Source of the DNA: Actinoplanes lobatus
GTDB lineage: Bacteria > Actinomycetota > Actinomycetes > Mycobacteriales > Micromonosporaceae
DNA: 64,000 nucleotides
Direction: 5' to 3'
Assembly (NCBI RefSeq): GCF_014205215.1
Contig: NZ_JACHNC010000001.1
Span: 6,630,501 to 6,694,500, forward strand
The position numbers and the translations under genes are program-made. The notes under the pieces are model-generated. The model had not been told where the DNA came from, ran no database searches, and worked only from the letters and a program-made list of their open reading frames with translations. Positions 26,865 through 35,475 of this stretch are shown piece after piece; positions within the stretch are counted from its first letter, which is position 1, and each line of letters begins with the position of its first letter.

Positions 26865-27080
26865 CCTCACCGCGTTCAAGGTTCCGGCCGTCGAGCGCTG
26901 ATCGCCCCTGATCCGATGGGGGGATCGGCCGGAGAAGACGCGCGGCCGTGCACCGGCCCGGCACCTGGGTGAACCCGAGCCGGGCGGCCCTCGCCGCTGT
27001 GCACTGGCTGTGCTCGGCCGTACCGATGACTCAGCCCGAGAAGCTGTCGCCGCGGTCGCGGCCTCTCTGGGGGGCGGGCG

Positions 27081-27296
27081 TCACGGCCATCGCCGACTGG
27101 GCCGACAACCACCGCTCGCGATGAGCGCCGAGACTCGATCAAGGACTGACGGGCGACGTCGTCGGGCAGGGCCGGCTGCGGCACCGGTGGCGACGGAGGT
27201 CGCCATCGCGTTCGTGGTGTCGTGGAAACCGTTGGTGAAGTCGAAGGCCAGTGCGGTGACGACCACCAGCACGATAAGGACTGCGGTTTCGGTCAC
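27081..27296 (-). pseudogene. Truncated PiT-family phosphate transporter, N-terminus only
   Basis: A GTG start with an AGGAG RBS begins a sequence containing ALAFDFTNGFHDTTNAMA, the signature of PiT phosphate permeases, followed by SVATGA. Similarity stops after ~38 residues (near 27182); an unrelated arginine-rich tail runs to the stop. Full-length PiT proteins are 330-500 residues. The remainder is absent, so this is a remnant with an intact 5' end. Confidence 0.75.
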
Positions 27297-27442
27297 TCCT
27301 GGATCGTCATCCCGGTGACGGTCGGCGGAAAGCCGAGGCGGCCTTCCGGGTCAGGAGTTCGATGCCGGGCAACCTGCACTTCACCCGACGCCCGGCCCGG
27401 TGCCGGCGCTCAGGCTACGCGTCGACGGAGCCGGGCAGCAGC

Positions 27443-27670
27443 CGGCCGGCGGTGCTGACCCCGCTGGCCGGGCAGGTGGCCGCGCTGCTCGGCACGTTCG
27501 GCGCCGGTGACGAGGCACTGCTGGACGTGCTGTTCGGCCGTGCGCCGACCACCGGGACCCTGCCCTTCGAACTGCCCTCCTCGACGGCGGCGGTCGAGGC
27601 GTCCCGCGAGGACGTTCCGAACGACACGACGGACCCGCTGTTCCCGTACGGTCACGGTCTTTCGATCTGA
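27443..27670 (+). pseudogene. GH3 beta-glucosidase remnant, C-terminus only
   Basis: The last ~75 codons of this frame contain EALLDVLFGRAPTTGTLPFE and DPLFPYGHGLS, the conserved end of GH3 beta-glucosidases/xylosidases, up to a natural stop. The N-terminal catalytic domain (~500+ residues) is missing, and the frame upstream is unrelated. The 570 bp between 26865 and 27443 contain no other gene I can support except the PiT fragment. Confidence 0.75.
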
Positions 27671-27701
27671 AGGGTCGGCGAACCGCCTGGCAGGCCCCTG
27701 A

Positions 27702-29714
27702 TCAGGCTTCCCGGCTTGCGAAGTAGTAGCGCAGGATCTGGTGGCTGAACGCGAACTCGCCACCACCGGTCCGCTGCAAGAGCGAGAGCCGGGCGGCCTG
27801 CCCCAGAAATCCCGGCAGGTCCTCCGGGATGAGCCCGTCATCGCGGAGCAGCGCCTCCACCACCGCGATCTCGACGCACACGCCCAGCAGCGTCACCAGC
27901 ACGACCACGAATGCCACCGCCGCGACGAGCAGCCCCTCGCCGGCCGCCGGCCTCAGGTTCACCGGTTCTCCCCAGTGCAGGATCAACCCGGCGGTGGCCA
28001 GGACCAGCACGGCGCCCGTTCCGACGAAGACCGCCCCGATCGCCGCCCACCGCAGCACCCGTATCAGGTAGCGCCCGAACGGCCGCGGTTCCATCGACGC
28101 CGCCCATTTCCCGGTGTCCACCGCCTCCAGCGTCCATCCCTGCACGAACCCGAGACCGCTGACCGCCAGCACCGCTACCAGCGCGAACACCAGCACCTGA
28201 CGCTGTTGCGCGGCATCGTGGGCGGCCCATCCGGGAACGTGTCCCCACAGTTGGTACAGATCGAACAACACGCAGGCGATGGTCACGAACCCGATCGGCC
28301 GCCGGAAGCCCCGCCGGAACTCCCGCACCGACCACGACCCGTGCAGCCGGAAGGTGTGCACCGGCTCGGTCGTGGCCGGCCAGTCCGGCAGCCGCACGCC
28401 GACGCTGAGCAGGAAGAGGCCCGCCGCCACCAGAAAACCCACAGGCTGATGCCGCGGCACCAGGATCACAGCCGTGGCCGCCGCCTGGACCAGCCCGAGC
28501 AGCACGCCGATCAGGATGCCGACGGCCCGGCGGCGGCCCTTGCCCGGCAGCCAGCCCGAGACCAGGTAGTCGTGGAAGTAGAACGTTCCCATCCGCTCCA
28601 ACTGCTTCGCGATCCAGCTCAGGCGGCTGAGAAACGGCTCGGGGTCGGTGAGGTCAGGGTCGCGCGCGAGCATCGATTCGACGTACGCCCAGATGATCGC
28701 CTCCCGCGGATGTTCGTGAGCCGACCGCGCCACCCGGCTCCCACCGCGATCCGGAAATGCCAGCAGCGCGGCGGTGAGAAAGAGCCGGTTGCGCAGCACC
28801 TCGACCAGCGCCGTCGACCCGGCGGCCACGTCCCGCAGTTCCTGGTGGGTGTTCGCGGCCCGGTCGAGATGCAGCAGCACCTGCTCCCGGCTGACCGGTT
28901 CGACGGTGACCGTCCGCAGACCCAACGCGTCCGTGTGGTCGTCCTCGTTGGCGCAGACCAGCATTCCGATCGCCGGATACCGTTCCCGGAAGGTGTTCAG
29001 CTCCTCGATCACCTTCCGCCGTCGGGTGGCCGGTAGCCAGCCGAGGTTGTCGACCAACAGGTAGAGCGTCCCCTCAGCGAGCCACCGGTCGGTGATCCCG
29101 GGCGGAATCGCGTGGGCTCGCAGCGTCTCGCGCAGGTGGGCCGCCAGTTCGGTTTCGCCCCGCCAGGCGCCCGCGTCGACCGGCACCGGCACCACGGCCT
29201 CCTCGCCGCGTTTGCGTTGACTGTCGGCCTCCTCGACCAGATGCCAGCCCACGTCGCGCAGCAGGGTGCTCTTGCCCGATCCCGGTTCACCGACGACGAC
29301 CACGGAGAACCCGCCGCGTTCCTCGCCCACGGTCCGCACGAGGTCCGCCGCGCCGGTGATGCCGTCGTTCCCCGCCCTCAGCGGAAGCGGCAGCCGGGCC
29401 AGCTCACCGAGCTGCACCCCAGCCTCCGCGGCGATCGAGCCACGGTCCATCCCGTCCAACGTGCGCCGGATGCCACTGATCAGCCGTTCCGCGTACAGCC
29501 GGTCCTTGCCGACCGGCCCGCCGCCGGTCTGCCGCCCCTGCCGGACCATGTCGGCCGCGACCACCGCGAACGCCACCACCAGCATCGGCAGCAGCAGAAA
29601 CGGCGATCTCAGCCAATCGGGAGCCTGATCGGTCAGCAGGTTGATGATCGTCGGAATGGTGAGAAGGCTGGATGCCAGAACCCCGACGGCCACCAGCCGT
29701 GCCGGCTTCACCAT
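27702..29714 (-). CDS. Membrane-bound NACHT-type NTPase
   Basis: 670 residues from the ATG at 29714 (GGGAGGGC RBS); an upstream extension looks non-coding. Two membrane helices lie at ~5-55, then an NTPase domain with Walker A GEPGSGKST (142-150, K148) and Walker B LYLLVDN (D222). The helical part after it is followed by five to six membrane helices (~390-610) and a C-terminal FSHQILRYYF segment typical of NACHT-family winged-helix ends. There are no TPR, LRR or WD repeats as sensor. This is a STAND-type signalling ATPase embedded in the membrane; some NACHT proteins act in phage defence, but this one has no recognised effector domain. Confidence 0.8.
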   Translation of the reverse strand: MVKPARLVAVGVLASSLLTIPTIINLLTDQAPDWLRSPFLLLPMLVVAFAVVAADMVRQGRQTGGGPVGKDRLYAERLISGIRRTLDGMDRGSIAAEAGVQLGELARLPLPLRAGNDGITGAADLVRTVGEERGGFSVVVVGEPGSGKSTLLRDVGWHLVEEADSQRKRGEEAVVPVPVDAGAWRGETELAAHLRETLRAHAIPPGITDRWLAEGTLYLLVDNLGWLPATRRRKVIEELNTFRERYPAIGMLVCANEDDHTDALGLRTVTVEPVSREQVLLHLDRAANTHQELRDVAAGSTALVEVLRNRLFLTAALLAFPDRGGSRVARSAHEHPREAIIWAYVESMLARDPDLTDPEPFLSRLSWIAKQLERMGTFYFHDYLVSGWLPGKGRRRAVGILIGVLLGLVQAAATAVILVPRHQPVGFLVAAGLFLLSVGVRLPDWPATTEPVHTFRLHGSWSVREFRRGFRRPIGFVTIACVLFDLYQLWGHVPGWAAHDAAQQRQVLVFALVAVLAVSGLGFVQGWTLEAVDTGKWAASMEPRPFGRYLIRVLRWAAIGAVFVGTGAVLVLATAGLILHWGEPVNLRPAAGEGLLVAAVAFVVVLVTLLGVCVEIAVVEALLRDDGLIPEDLPGFLGQAARLSLLQRTGGGEFAFSHQILRYYFASREA

Positions 29715-29943
29715 GCGCCCTCCCCGCCCGTCACCGATCTCTGACGGACAGGCTTTGTCCTCCCAGGTCACCGGTCCGGGTTCGATCAGGGCCGCTCCGG
29801 TCACCCGCTGGCAGCGGCGACCATGCCGCCGGTTACCTCGCCGCGACCGGGACCGCGCAGCAGTCGGCGGAGATCTCTGGCCACACCTCAAACAGGGGCT
29901 GGAGCAGCGGATCGACGTAGGCTCGGCCGGGCGGAGCGGTTCG

Positions 29944-30735
29944 TCACCGTGCCGGCTCCTTCACAGCGGAACGCCTTCCACGGGCGAGCATCACGACTGC
30001 CTGTGACACCAGTACCCCGGCGATCGCTACGGCGAATGCTCCGCCGACACCGGCGGGCACCAGCAGCACCGACACGAGGAAGCAGAACACCGCGAATCCG
30101 GCCAGCCCCTGTAGCACTCCGGCCATGGTGCGGGCCACCGCTGCCGCACCGTCCTGGGCGTGCACGAACGCGGCCACCACACTGGTGGCGATCGGGAACG
30201 GCGCCAGGATTCCGGTCACCACCGGCCCGGCCGTGCTCGCGATCCCGGTCACGAACAGCACCAGCGTCGCGGTGGCCGCCGCCCGGCCCGGCAGATCCCA
30301 CCACGGCGGCCGCAGCCGTCCACCGCCGGCCGAGCCCTCGTCGACGGCGGTGAGCAGCCACCGCCCGGTCACGATCGCTACCGTGACCAGCGTCAGCGCC
30401 CATCCCGCCGCCAGATTCTGCCCGGCCAGCACCACGTCGGCGATCCCGGTCGCCAGCCACGAGACGGCCACCGCCGCAGGCCACCGCCACCGGCGGGCGG
30501 CGTAGGCGAAGACGACCGCGAAGACGGCCAGGGAGACCAGGCCCAGCAGCGACGCCGCGGCCGCCCGGGCGCCGAACGCCACCCCCTGCTCCAAGCAGGT
30601 GATCAGCAGGATCGGCCCGGCCACGATCGGGAACGCCACCAGCACACCCGTCACCCGGTCACCCCACCGGCGGCCCGCCAGCGACGACCCCGTCACCAGC
30701 AACGGCGCGAGCACGAGTTTCAGCAGCAGCGTCAC
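29944..30735 (-). CDS. Integral membrane protein with internal duplication
   Basis: 263 residues, about eight hydrophobic segments. Two halves are similar: RRWGDRVTGVLVAFPIVAGP near residue 22 and TAGPVVTGILAPFPIATSVV near residue 170, an inverted- or tandem-repeat transporter-like arrangement. No family name can be given. RBS is weak; the start is at the first Met (MTLLLKLVLAPLL). Confidence 0.7.
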   Translation of the reverse strand: MTLLLKLVLAPLLVTGSSLAGRRWGDRVTGVLVAFPIVAGPILLITCLEQGVAFGARAAAASLLGLVSLAVFAVVFAYAARRWRWPAAVAVSWLATGIADVVLAGQNLAAGWALTLVTVAIVTGRWLLTAVDEGSAGGGRLRPPWWDLPGRAAATATLVLFVTGIASTAGPVVTGILAPFPIATSVVAAFVHAQDGAAAVARTMAGVLQGLAGFAVFCFLVSVLLVPAGVGGAFAVAIAGVLVSQAVVMLARGRRSAVKEPAR

Positions 30736-30828
30736 CGCAACACCCTAATCAGCGGTTCACCGGCCGGGCCGGGGACGTCGGTCAACTCTGCTCTGTGATC
30801 GGTGCTGACCTACCGGTTACCGTGGGCC

Positions 30829-31470
30829 ATGGCCATCCGGATGTCCGCCCGCATCGCCGGTCTTGTCGTTCTCGTGGCCGAGGCGACGGCTGTCGCGCCA
30901 CACGTTGACGACACCGGGGCCGGGCTGTGGTTCTGGACCGTCCTCCTGGTGCTCCAACTCGCCGCGATGCTCTGGGCCACCGATCGGCGGTCGTCGGCGG
31001 CGCTGAGGACGGCCGTGCCTGCCCCGCTGACCGCGGTCGCTGTGGGTGCGGGGTGGACCGCCCTCGCGCTGGCCGTTCCGGTGATCGCGACCGGTAACAC
31101 GGTGGCGCTGGTGGCCATCCTCGTGGTTGGCCCGGCCATCGCCGTGGCATCGCGCCGCACCGCCGGCCAGCGGCGGTTGCCCCTTGCGCTGATCGCTTCG
31201 GCCGGCACCGCGCTACTGATCTTCCTGGCGATCTCGTGCGTGCTGCCGATGGTCCCCGGCTTCGTCGGCACCAGCCATCCGCCGACCTTCACCGACGTGA
31301 CCCGCCTGGTCGACCCGGTCGGTGAGTTGGGCATCTTCGTACTGCTCGCCGCAGCCCTCGGCGTCGACCTGCTGCGCACCCGGATCCGGACCCGCCGCGC
31401 CGCCTCGCGAGCACAGGGCCAGGGTTACGGCGCCGGCCCCAACGAGATGATCATCGAGCGCACCGGCTGA
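30829..31470 (+). CDS. Integral membrane protein, unknown function
   Basis: 213 residues from the ATG at 30829 (a GTG at 30802 is also in frame). Six hydrophobic segments are visible, ending with a basic, polar C-terminal tail (RTRIRTRRAASRAQG). No catalytic or transport signature is recognised. It is convergent with the Nudix gene; only 15 bp separate the stops. Confidence 0.6.
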   Translation: MAIRMSARIAGLVVLVAEATAVAPHVDDTGAGLWFWTVLLVLQLAAMLWATDRRSSAALRTAVPAPLTAVAVGAGWTALALAVPVIATGNTVALVAILVVGPAIAVASRRTAGQRRLPLALIASAGTALLIFLAISCVLPMVPGFVGTSHPPTFTDVTRLVDPVGELGIFVLLAAALGVDLLRTRIRTRRAASRAQGQGYGAGPNEMIIERTG

Positions 31471-31485
31471 GTCCGTCCCGGCCCG

Positions 31486-32016
31486 TCAAGTCGACTGCAA
31501 CCGGTAGAGGGTCAGCGCGGCCAACGACGGCGCGTCCACCACCTGCCCCGAACGGATCATCGCCACGATTTCGGCGTCACTGAACCGACGGTGGATCATG
31601 TCCTGCTCACTCGCCTCCCGATCGGGCGCGCCTTCCTCGAGGTCCGTCGCGAGATAGACATCGAATCCCTGGGTGGAGAAGCCGTACGCCTCGTACAGGT
31701 GCCCCAGGTGCGCCATCGTCCCGGCGCGCAGGCCGGTCTCCTCGGCCAGTTCCTGCCGGGCGAGGGCGACCTGATCTCCGGCGGCGCCCCGGCCCCAGCT
31801 GCCCTGCGGAAACTCCCACGCCCGCCGCCCCACCGGATAGCGGAACTGTTCCACCATCCAGAACCCGCCGTCACAGCGCGGCAGGACCAGCGCGAAGTCG
31901 GGCTTCTCGACCACCCCGAAGATGCCGGGACTGCCGTCCGGCCGCCGGATCTCGTCCTCCCGGACCGTCATCCACGGATTGCGATACACCACGCGGCTGT
32001 TCACCCGTTCCATCAC
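31486..32016 (-). CDS. Nudix hydrolase, ADP-ribose pyrophosphatase-like
   Basis: 176 residues. The Nudix box is present but degenerate: after WEFPQGSWG the segment ALARQELAEETGL retains the metal-binding E-x-x-E-E glutamates, but the box Arg is Gln and the first conserved Glu is lost. The N-terminal part (VVEKPDFALVLPRCDGGFWM, FRYPVGRRAWEFP) matches ADP-ribose/nucleoside-diphosphate-sugar hydrolases. Likely cytosolic house-cleaning of nucleotide sugars. Confidence 0.8.
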   Translation of the reverse strand: MMERVNSRVVYRNPWMTVREDEIRRPDGSPGIFGVVEKPDFALVLPRCDGGFWMVEQFRYPVGRRAWEFPQGSWGRGAAGDQVALARQELAEETGLRAGTMAHLGHLYEAYGFSTQGFDVYLATDLEEGAPDREASEQDMIHRRFSDAEIVAMIRSGQVVDAPSLAALTLYRLQST

Positions 32017-32113
32017 GTGATGATCTCAACGAGACGCAACTGATCTTGTCGCCCGGCAAGTCAATTGCTAGAGTGCAACGTTTGTTCGTCACGCGCTTGG
32101 TTACTCGGCGGTG

Positions 32114-32185
32114 ATGGAGACGATTACCTCGCAGGTACTGATCTCCCGGCTTGCCGACCGGGGCGTCGACGCCGTGTTCGGTGCA
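32114..32185 (+). pseudogene. Short remnant of a thiamine-diphosphate enzyme N-terminus
   Basis: Twenty-four codons starting METITSQVLISRLADRG and continuing VDAVFGA resemble the first helix/strand of acetolactate-synthase-like TPP enzymes (usually ...L...G...VFG.PG). The frame then becomes unrelated and stops; the MarR start lies 12 bp further on. It may be chance similarity. Confidence 0.35.
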
Positions 32186-32196
32186 ATTATGACCCT

Positions 32197-32697
32197 ATGC
32201 AAGCTTCGCCCGACCGTGCCGGCGTCGTGCAGGCGCTGGCGGCGGCCAGCCGCGCGTTCGTGGGGATAACCGCCCGCTCGCTGGCCGCGGTCGAGGGCGA
32301 CATCACGCTGCCGCAGTTCCGGGCGCTGGCCGTGCTCGCCGTCCGCGGATCGCAGCGCGGCAGCGACATCGCCGAGGAATTGCGGGTGAATCCGTCGACC
32401 GCCACCCGGATGCTGGACCGGCTGGCCCGTAAGGGCCTCATCCGGCGATCACGGTCCGCGACCGACCGCTGAGTGGTGAAGGTGAGACTGACGCCGGCCG
32501 GCCACGACGTCGTGGACCAGGTGATGACCCGCCGCCGCACCGAACTGGAACGCCTGGTCGCGGTGACCGCGGACCGGTGGCGGCCGGAGGTCACCGCCGC
32601 GCTGACCGCCTTCGCGTACGCCGCCGGAGAGATGTCGGAACAGGACTGGTGGCTGGGCTGGGGCGCACACCAGGACGACCTCGCCACGGCGGAGTAG
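32197..32697 (+). pseudogene. MarR-family regulator interrupted by an in-frame TGA
   Basis: From the ATG at 32197 the protein reads as a MarR winged HTH (LPQFRALAVLAVRGSQRG, then VNPSTATRMLDRLARKGLI) up to SATDR, then TGA at 32470-32472. The same frame continues at once as VVKVRLTPAGHDVVDQVM and a helical C-terminus to 32697, exactly what should follow the wing. A CGA (Arg) to TGA change explains it, giving 91 rather than 166 residues. The truncated product keeps most of the HTH but lacks the dimerisation helix. Sequencing error is an alternative. Confidence 0.85.
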
Positions 32698-32786
32698 GCA
32701 CCGCAGCCGGCAAAACTTGCACACTGCAAACGGTGATGCGCGCGAAGAGCGGGGAAGCGCGTACTGATCCGGTGAGGGAGGACCAG

Positions 32787-32984
32787 ATGGCTCACAACAC
32801 GCAACACCACGTGCCTCGAATCGATGACACGGCGACCGGCTCGACGCTGCACGAACAGGCCGAAGCGGTAGCGGTGCCGGACTTCGACCACCTCGAGCAG
32901 ATGATCACGGGCGTCGCCGCCGGCCTGACCGACCGCCCGGCTCACGAACGGACGTACGGTCCCGCCGCCCGGCCCGCGCCTTGA
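32787..32984 (+). CDS. Small hypothetical protein coupled to DUF1508 gene
   Basis: 65 residues, ATG at 32787 with GGGAGGA RBS. Polar, no cysteine or membrane helix; contains VAVPDFDHLEQMITGVAAGL. The stop overlaps the TTG start of the next gene by 3-4 bases, suggesting translational coupling. Family unknown. Confidence 0.55.
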   Translation: MAHNTQHHVPRIDDTATGSTLHEQAEAVAVPDFDHLEQMITGVAAGLTDRPAHERTYGPAARPAP

Positions 32985-33277
32985 TCACCGTCGTCGCCTC
33001 CGAGGGCGCCACACCGGACCGGTGGCGCCTGGTGAGCCGGTCCGCCACCAGCGCCGACGTGCTCGCCGCCGGCCCGCGGCGGTCGCTGCGGCAGTTGAGC
33101 GACGGCGCGGGCGAACTGCGCATCGTCGCCACCGTGGACGGCCATTTCCGGTGGACGCTCACCGCGCCCGACGGAGGCATGATCGCCGAATCCCCGGCGG
33201 AGTATCGCGACGCGGACAGGTGCCGGCAGGCCTTCATCCAGGCGCAGCACGCCGCCCGTACGGTCTTGGGCCGGTAA
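32981..33277 (+). CDS. DUF1508/YegP-like small protein
   Basis: 98 residues from the TTG at 32981 that overlaps the upstream stop. The core (HFRWTLTAPDGGMIAESPAEYRD in outline, with F-R-W and the E-S-P turn) follows the F-x-W/x-L-x-x-x-N-G-x-x-I/A-x-S pattern of DUF1508 domains, short beta folds of unknown role. One domain copy only. Confidence 0.6.
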   Translation: MITVVASEGATPDRWRLVSRSATSADVLAAGPRRSLRQLSDGAGELRIVATVDGHFRWTLTAPDGGMIAESPAEYRDADRCRQAFIQAQHAARTVLGR

Positions 33278-33379
33278 CGCCGGCACCGATGTCGCGTTCC
33301 GGGCGTTCCCGAGCGGACGGCGGCCGCGTCGCCCACCCTTGATGTAAAGGCTTCGGCCGCGAATTGAGGAGGTCTCGTC

Positions 33380-33589
33380 GTGACGCATCACGTGTACCGG
33401 CTCACCGAAGTCGTCGGCAGCAGCCCGACCAGTGTCGACGACGCCATCCGCACGGCTGTCACCAAGGCCGCGGAGACGATCCGCAACATCGAGTGGTTCG
33501 AGGCCAAAGAGATCCGCGGTCAGGTCGTCGACGGCGAAGTGGCCCACTACCAGGTGCTGGTGAAACTCGGCTTCCGCGTCGACGACTGA
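33380..33589 (+). CDS. Dodecin, flavin-storage protein
   Basis: 69 residues from a GTG at 33380 with GAGGAGG upstream. The whole protein matches dodecin: YRLTEVVGSSPTSVDDAIRT, then IRNIEWFEAKEIRGQV with the conserved Trp that stacks on the flavin, and YQVLVKLGFRVDD at the end. Dodecins form hollow 12-mers binding FMN/riboflavin (or CoA in some actinomycetes) and buffer free flavin in the cytoplasm. Confidence 0.93.
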   Translation: MTHHVYRLTEVVGSSPTSVDDAIRTAVTKAAETIRNIEWFEAKEIRGQVVDGEVAHYQVLVKLGFRVDD

Positions 33590-33773
33590 TCGGACACCGC
33601 GAGATCAAGATCGGGCGCGCGGATGCACGAATCGCGGATGCCGCGACGATGTCGGCGTGGAACGGACGTTGAGCCGGCAGGAGACGTCGGTCGCGGTCGC
33701 TCCGACGATCCAAGATGGAAAGTGGTCAGGGCCGGGCGACGGCACGTTTTCGGGACCTGCCAAGCTCTCCGCC

Positions 33774-34211
33774 ATGTCTACCAAGATCCGCAGGTCTGCT
33801 GGTTCCTTCACGCCCCTTGAATCGTGGCTTGACCGCGCGGGCATCAAGCGCCGTGATCCGGCCCGGGATGTCGCGGATTTCGGCAACGGGCAGGCCTTCA
33901 AGGTGTTCTGCATGACATGGACCCTCGGCCAGGTCCGCAAGAGGCGCGTCGGCGCGGCCGAGATCGTCGTAGCGAAGGGTGGCTGGCTGCACCTTACGCC
34001 GGGCGCGGAGACCGTGTGGAGGAGTTCACCCGCACGCGAAACCATGATCATCCCGGCGCAGGTCGCGCTCGCCCCGTCAGGCCGGCAGCTCTACTTCCGT
34101 AACCAGGCGGCATTCACGCTGGTGACACCCGGCGGGGAGCACGACATCGCCATCCGCAAGGTCGACGAGGACCTGGTCAGGTTGGCGTTGGTGGCGACCG
34201 TCGGCGTATGA
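33774..34211 (+). CDS. Hypothetical protein
   Basis: 145 residues from the ATG at 33774 (MSTKIRRSAG); an in-frame upstream extension is possible but shows poor coding character. It contains ESWLDRAGIKRRDPARDVADF and a beta-rich second half (GGWLHLTPGAETVWR, RQLYFRNQAAFTLVTPGG). No family recognised, no signal peptide. Confidence 0.5.
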   Translation: MSTKIRRSAGSFTPLESWLDRAGIKRRDPARDVADFGNGQAFKVFCMTWTLGQVRKRRVGAAEIVVAKGGWLHLTPGAETVWRSSPARETMIIPAQVALAPSGRQLYFRNQAAFTLVTPGGEHDIAIRKVDEDLVRLALVATVGV

Positions 34212-34324
34212 ATCCGGCCGATGCGGACAAGCGATCAAGTGGCCCGCGAACGACGTGCGCAAGATCAACCCTGGCTGCCGGTCACCGGCTGAGTAGCCAG
34301 ATCTGTTCAACGAAGGGGATTCCA

Positions 34325-35287
34325 TTGTTCAAGGCAGCGATCTCGCGTACCGCGGTGGTGGGTGGCTTGGTGATGGCCATGATCGCGAGTGGCCCGGTCA
34401 CCGCAGCTCAAGCTGCCTATTACAACACGTACACCGACATCGCCGGCACGCCCGATCTGGATTGCTGCGGGCAGGTACAGGGATTCGCCGCCGGAGCCAC
34501 CTACCTCTATTCGATCAAGAACGACAACGACACCAACGCCATCTCGGCCATCTACCGTGTCAACAAGGCCACCGGCGATCGAGTGGTCATGTGGAACGGT
34601 ACCGACGACAGGTCGACCAACACCTGGCTCGGGCACGGGAACGACATGACGATCGTCGACATCGACGGGGTGCACCACATGTTCATCGTCACGATGGACA
34701 CGGACGCGGCCGACATGCAGCTCGTGAAACTCCGCTACGACGGCACCACCTACGAGTACGCCGGGGCGTACCAGCTGCATCTGGACGGGGACGTTCTGCC
34801 GGCGTCCGGGATCAATCGAGTCTCGGTCACCAGCACCTCGATCACGTTCATGTTCAAGAGCGGCAGGACCGTCTACAACGGCAGCCTCCCGCTGCGCGCC
34901 GACTCCGGGAGCATCGAGGTGACGAAGGCGTTCGACCTGCAGGTCGACGATGCGCTCGTCAATGGCGCCACGGTGCCGGACCTGGGGACCTTCAAGGCCC
35001 AGGGCTTCTTCTACGACCAGACCAATCACGTTCTCTACAACCCGCTGACCAAGGACAAACGCAGCATCGTGCTCGTCTACCGGAACGTGTCGCCGGCGAC
35101 GACCGGCACCGCGCCCGCGGCCACCGACCTCTCCTTCCGCATCACGTCCTCGATGTATTCGCAATTGTTCGAGATCGAAGGCGTCGGAATCAGCGACGGC
35201 AAGCTGTACTTCAACACGAACCGCAGGGACGCGGACGGCGCCGGCCACGACGGGGTCCACGTATTCAACGACTACGTCGTGTCCTAG
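34325..35287 (+). CDS. Secreted helveticin J-like protein
   Basis: 320 residues from the TTG at 34325, chosen because AAGGGG lies ~6 nt upstream and the product begins with a clean signal peptide ending TAAQA (~residue 29). The mature part is an all-beta, repeat-like domain with YLYSIKNDNDTNAISAIYRV, WLGHGNDMTIVDIDGVHHMF and YFNTNRR motifs that resemble the helveticin J family of class III bacteriocins. In actinomycetes such proteins are uncharacterised, so antibacterial action is a suggestion only. A hairpin terminator follows. Confidence 0.6.
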   Translation: MFKAAISRTAVVGGLVMAMIASGPVTAAQAAYYNTYTDIAGTPDLDCCGQVQGFAAGATYLYSIKNDNDTNAISAIYRVNKATGDRVVMWNGTDDRSTNTWLGHGNDMTIVDIDGVHHMFIVTMDTDAADMQLVKLRYDGTTYEYAGAYQLHLDGDVLPASGINRVSVTSTSITFMFKSGRTVYNGSLPLRADSGSIEVTKAFDLQVDDALVNGATVPDLGTFKAQGFFYDQTNHVLYNPLTKDKRSIVLVYRNVSPATTGTAPAATDLSFRITSSMYSQLFEIEGVGISDGKLYFNTNRRDADGAGHDGVHVFNDYVVS

Positions 35288-35307
35288 CGCCCGCCACGGC
35301 GAGGACT

Positions 35308-35336
35308 CGCTGCGGCTCGGTGTCCGAGTCGCAGCG
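35308..35336 (+). terminator. Terminator hairpin after the helveticin-like gene
   Basis: CGCTGCGGCTCGG (35308-35320), a 3-nt loop TGT, and the complementary arm ending 35336, with a single G-T wobble, 20 bp after the stop codon at 35287. Confidence 0.75.
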
Positions 35337-35475
35337 GATCCCGCGCACACCCGAATCCCGGGGACTGCCCGGACGAGGCCGGAAACCTGCGCTGTTCCAG
35401 CTCCTGATTCCGCCCCGGCCGTTCTCGTAGGCGAAGACCACGGCCAGGCGGGTCGAACCATATTCCCGGGTGTGC

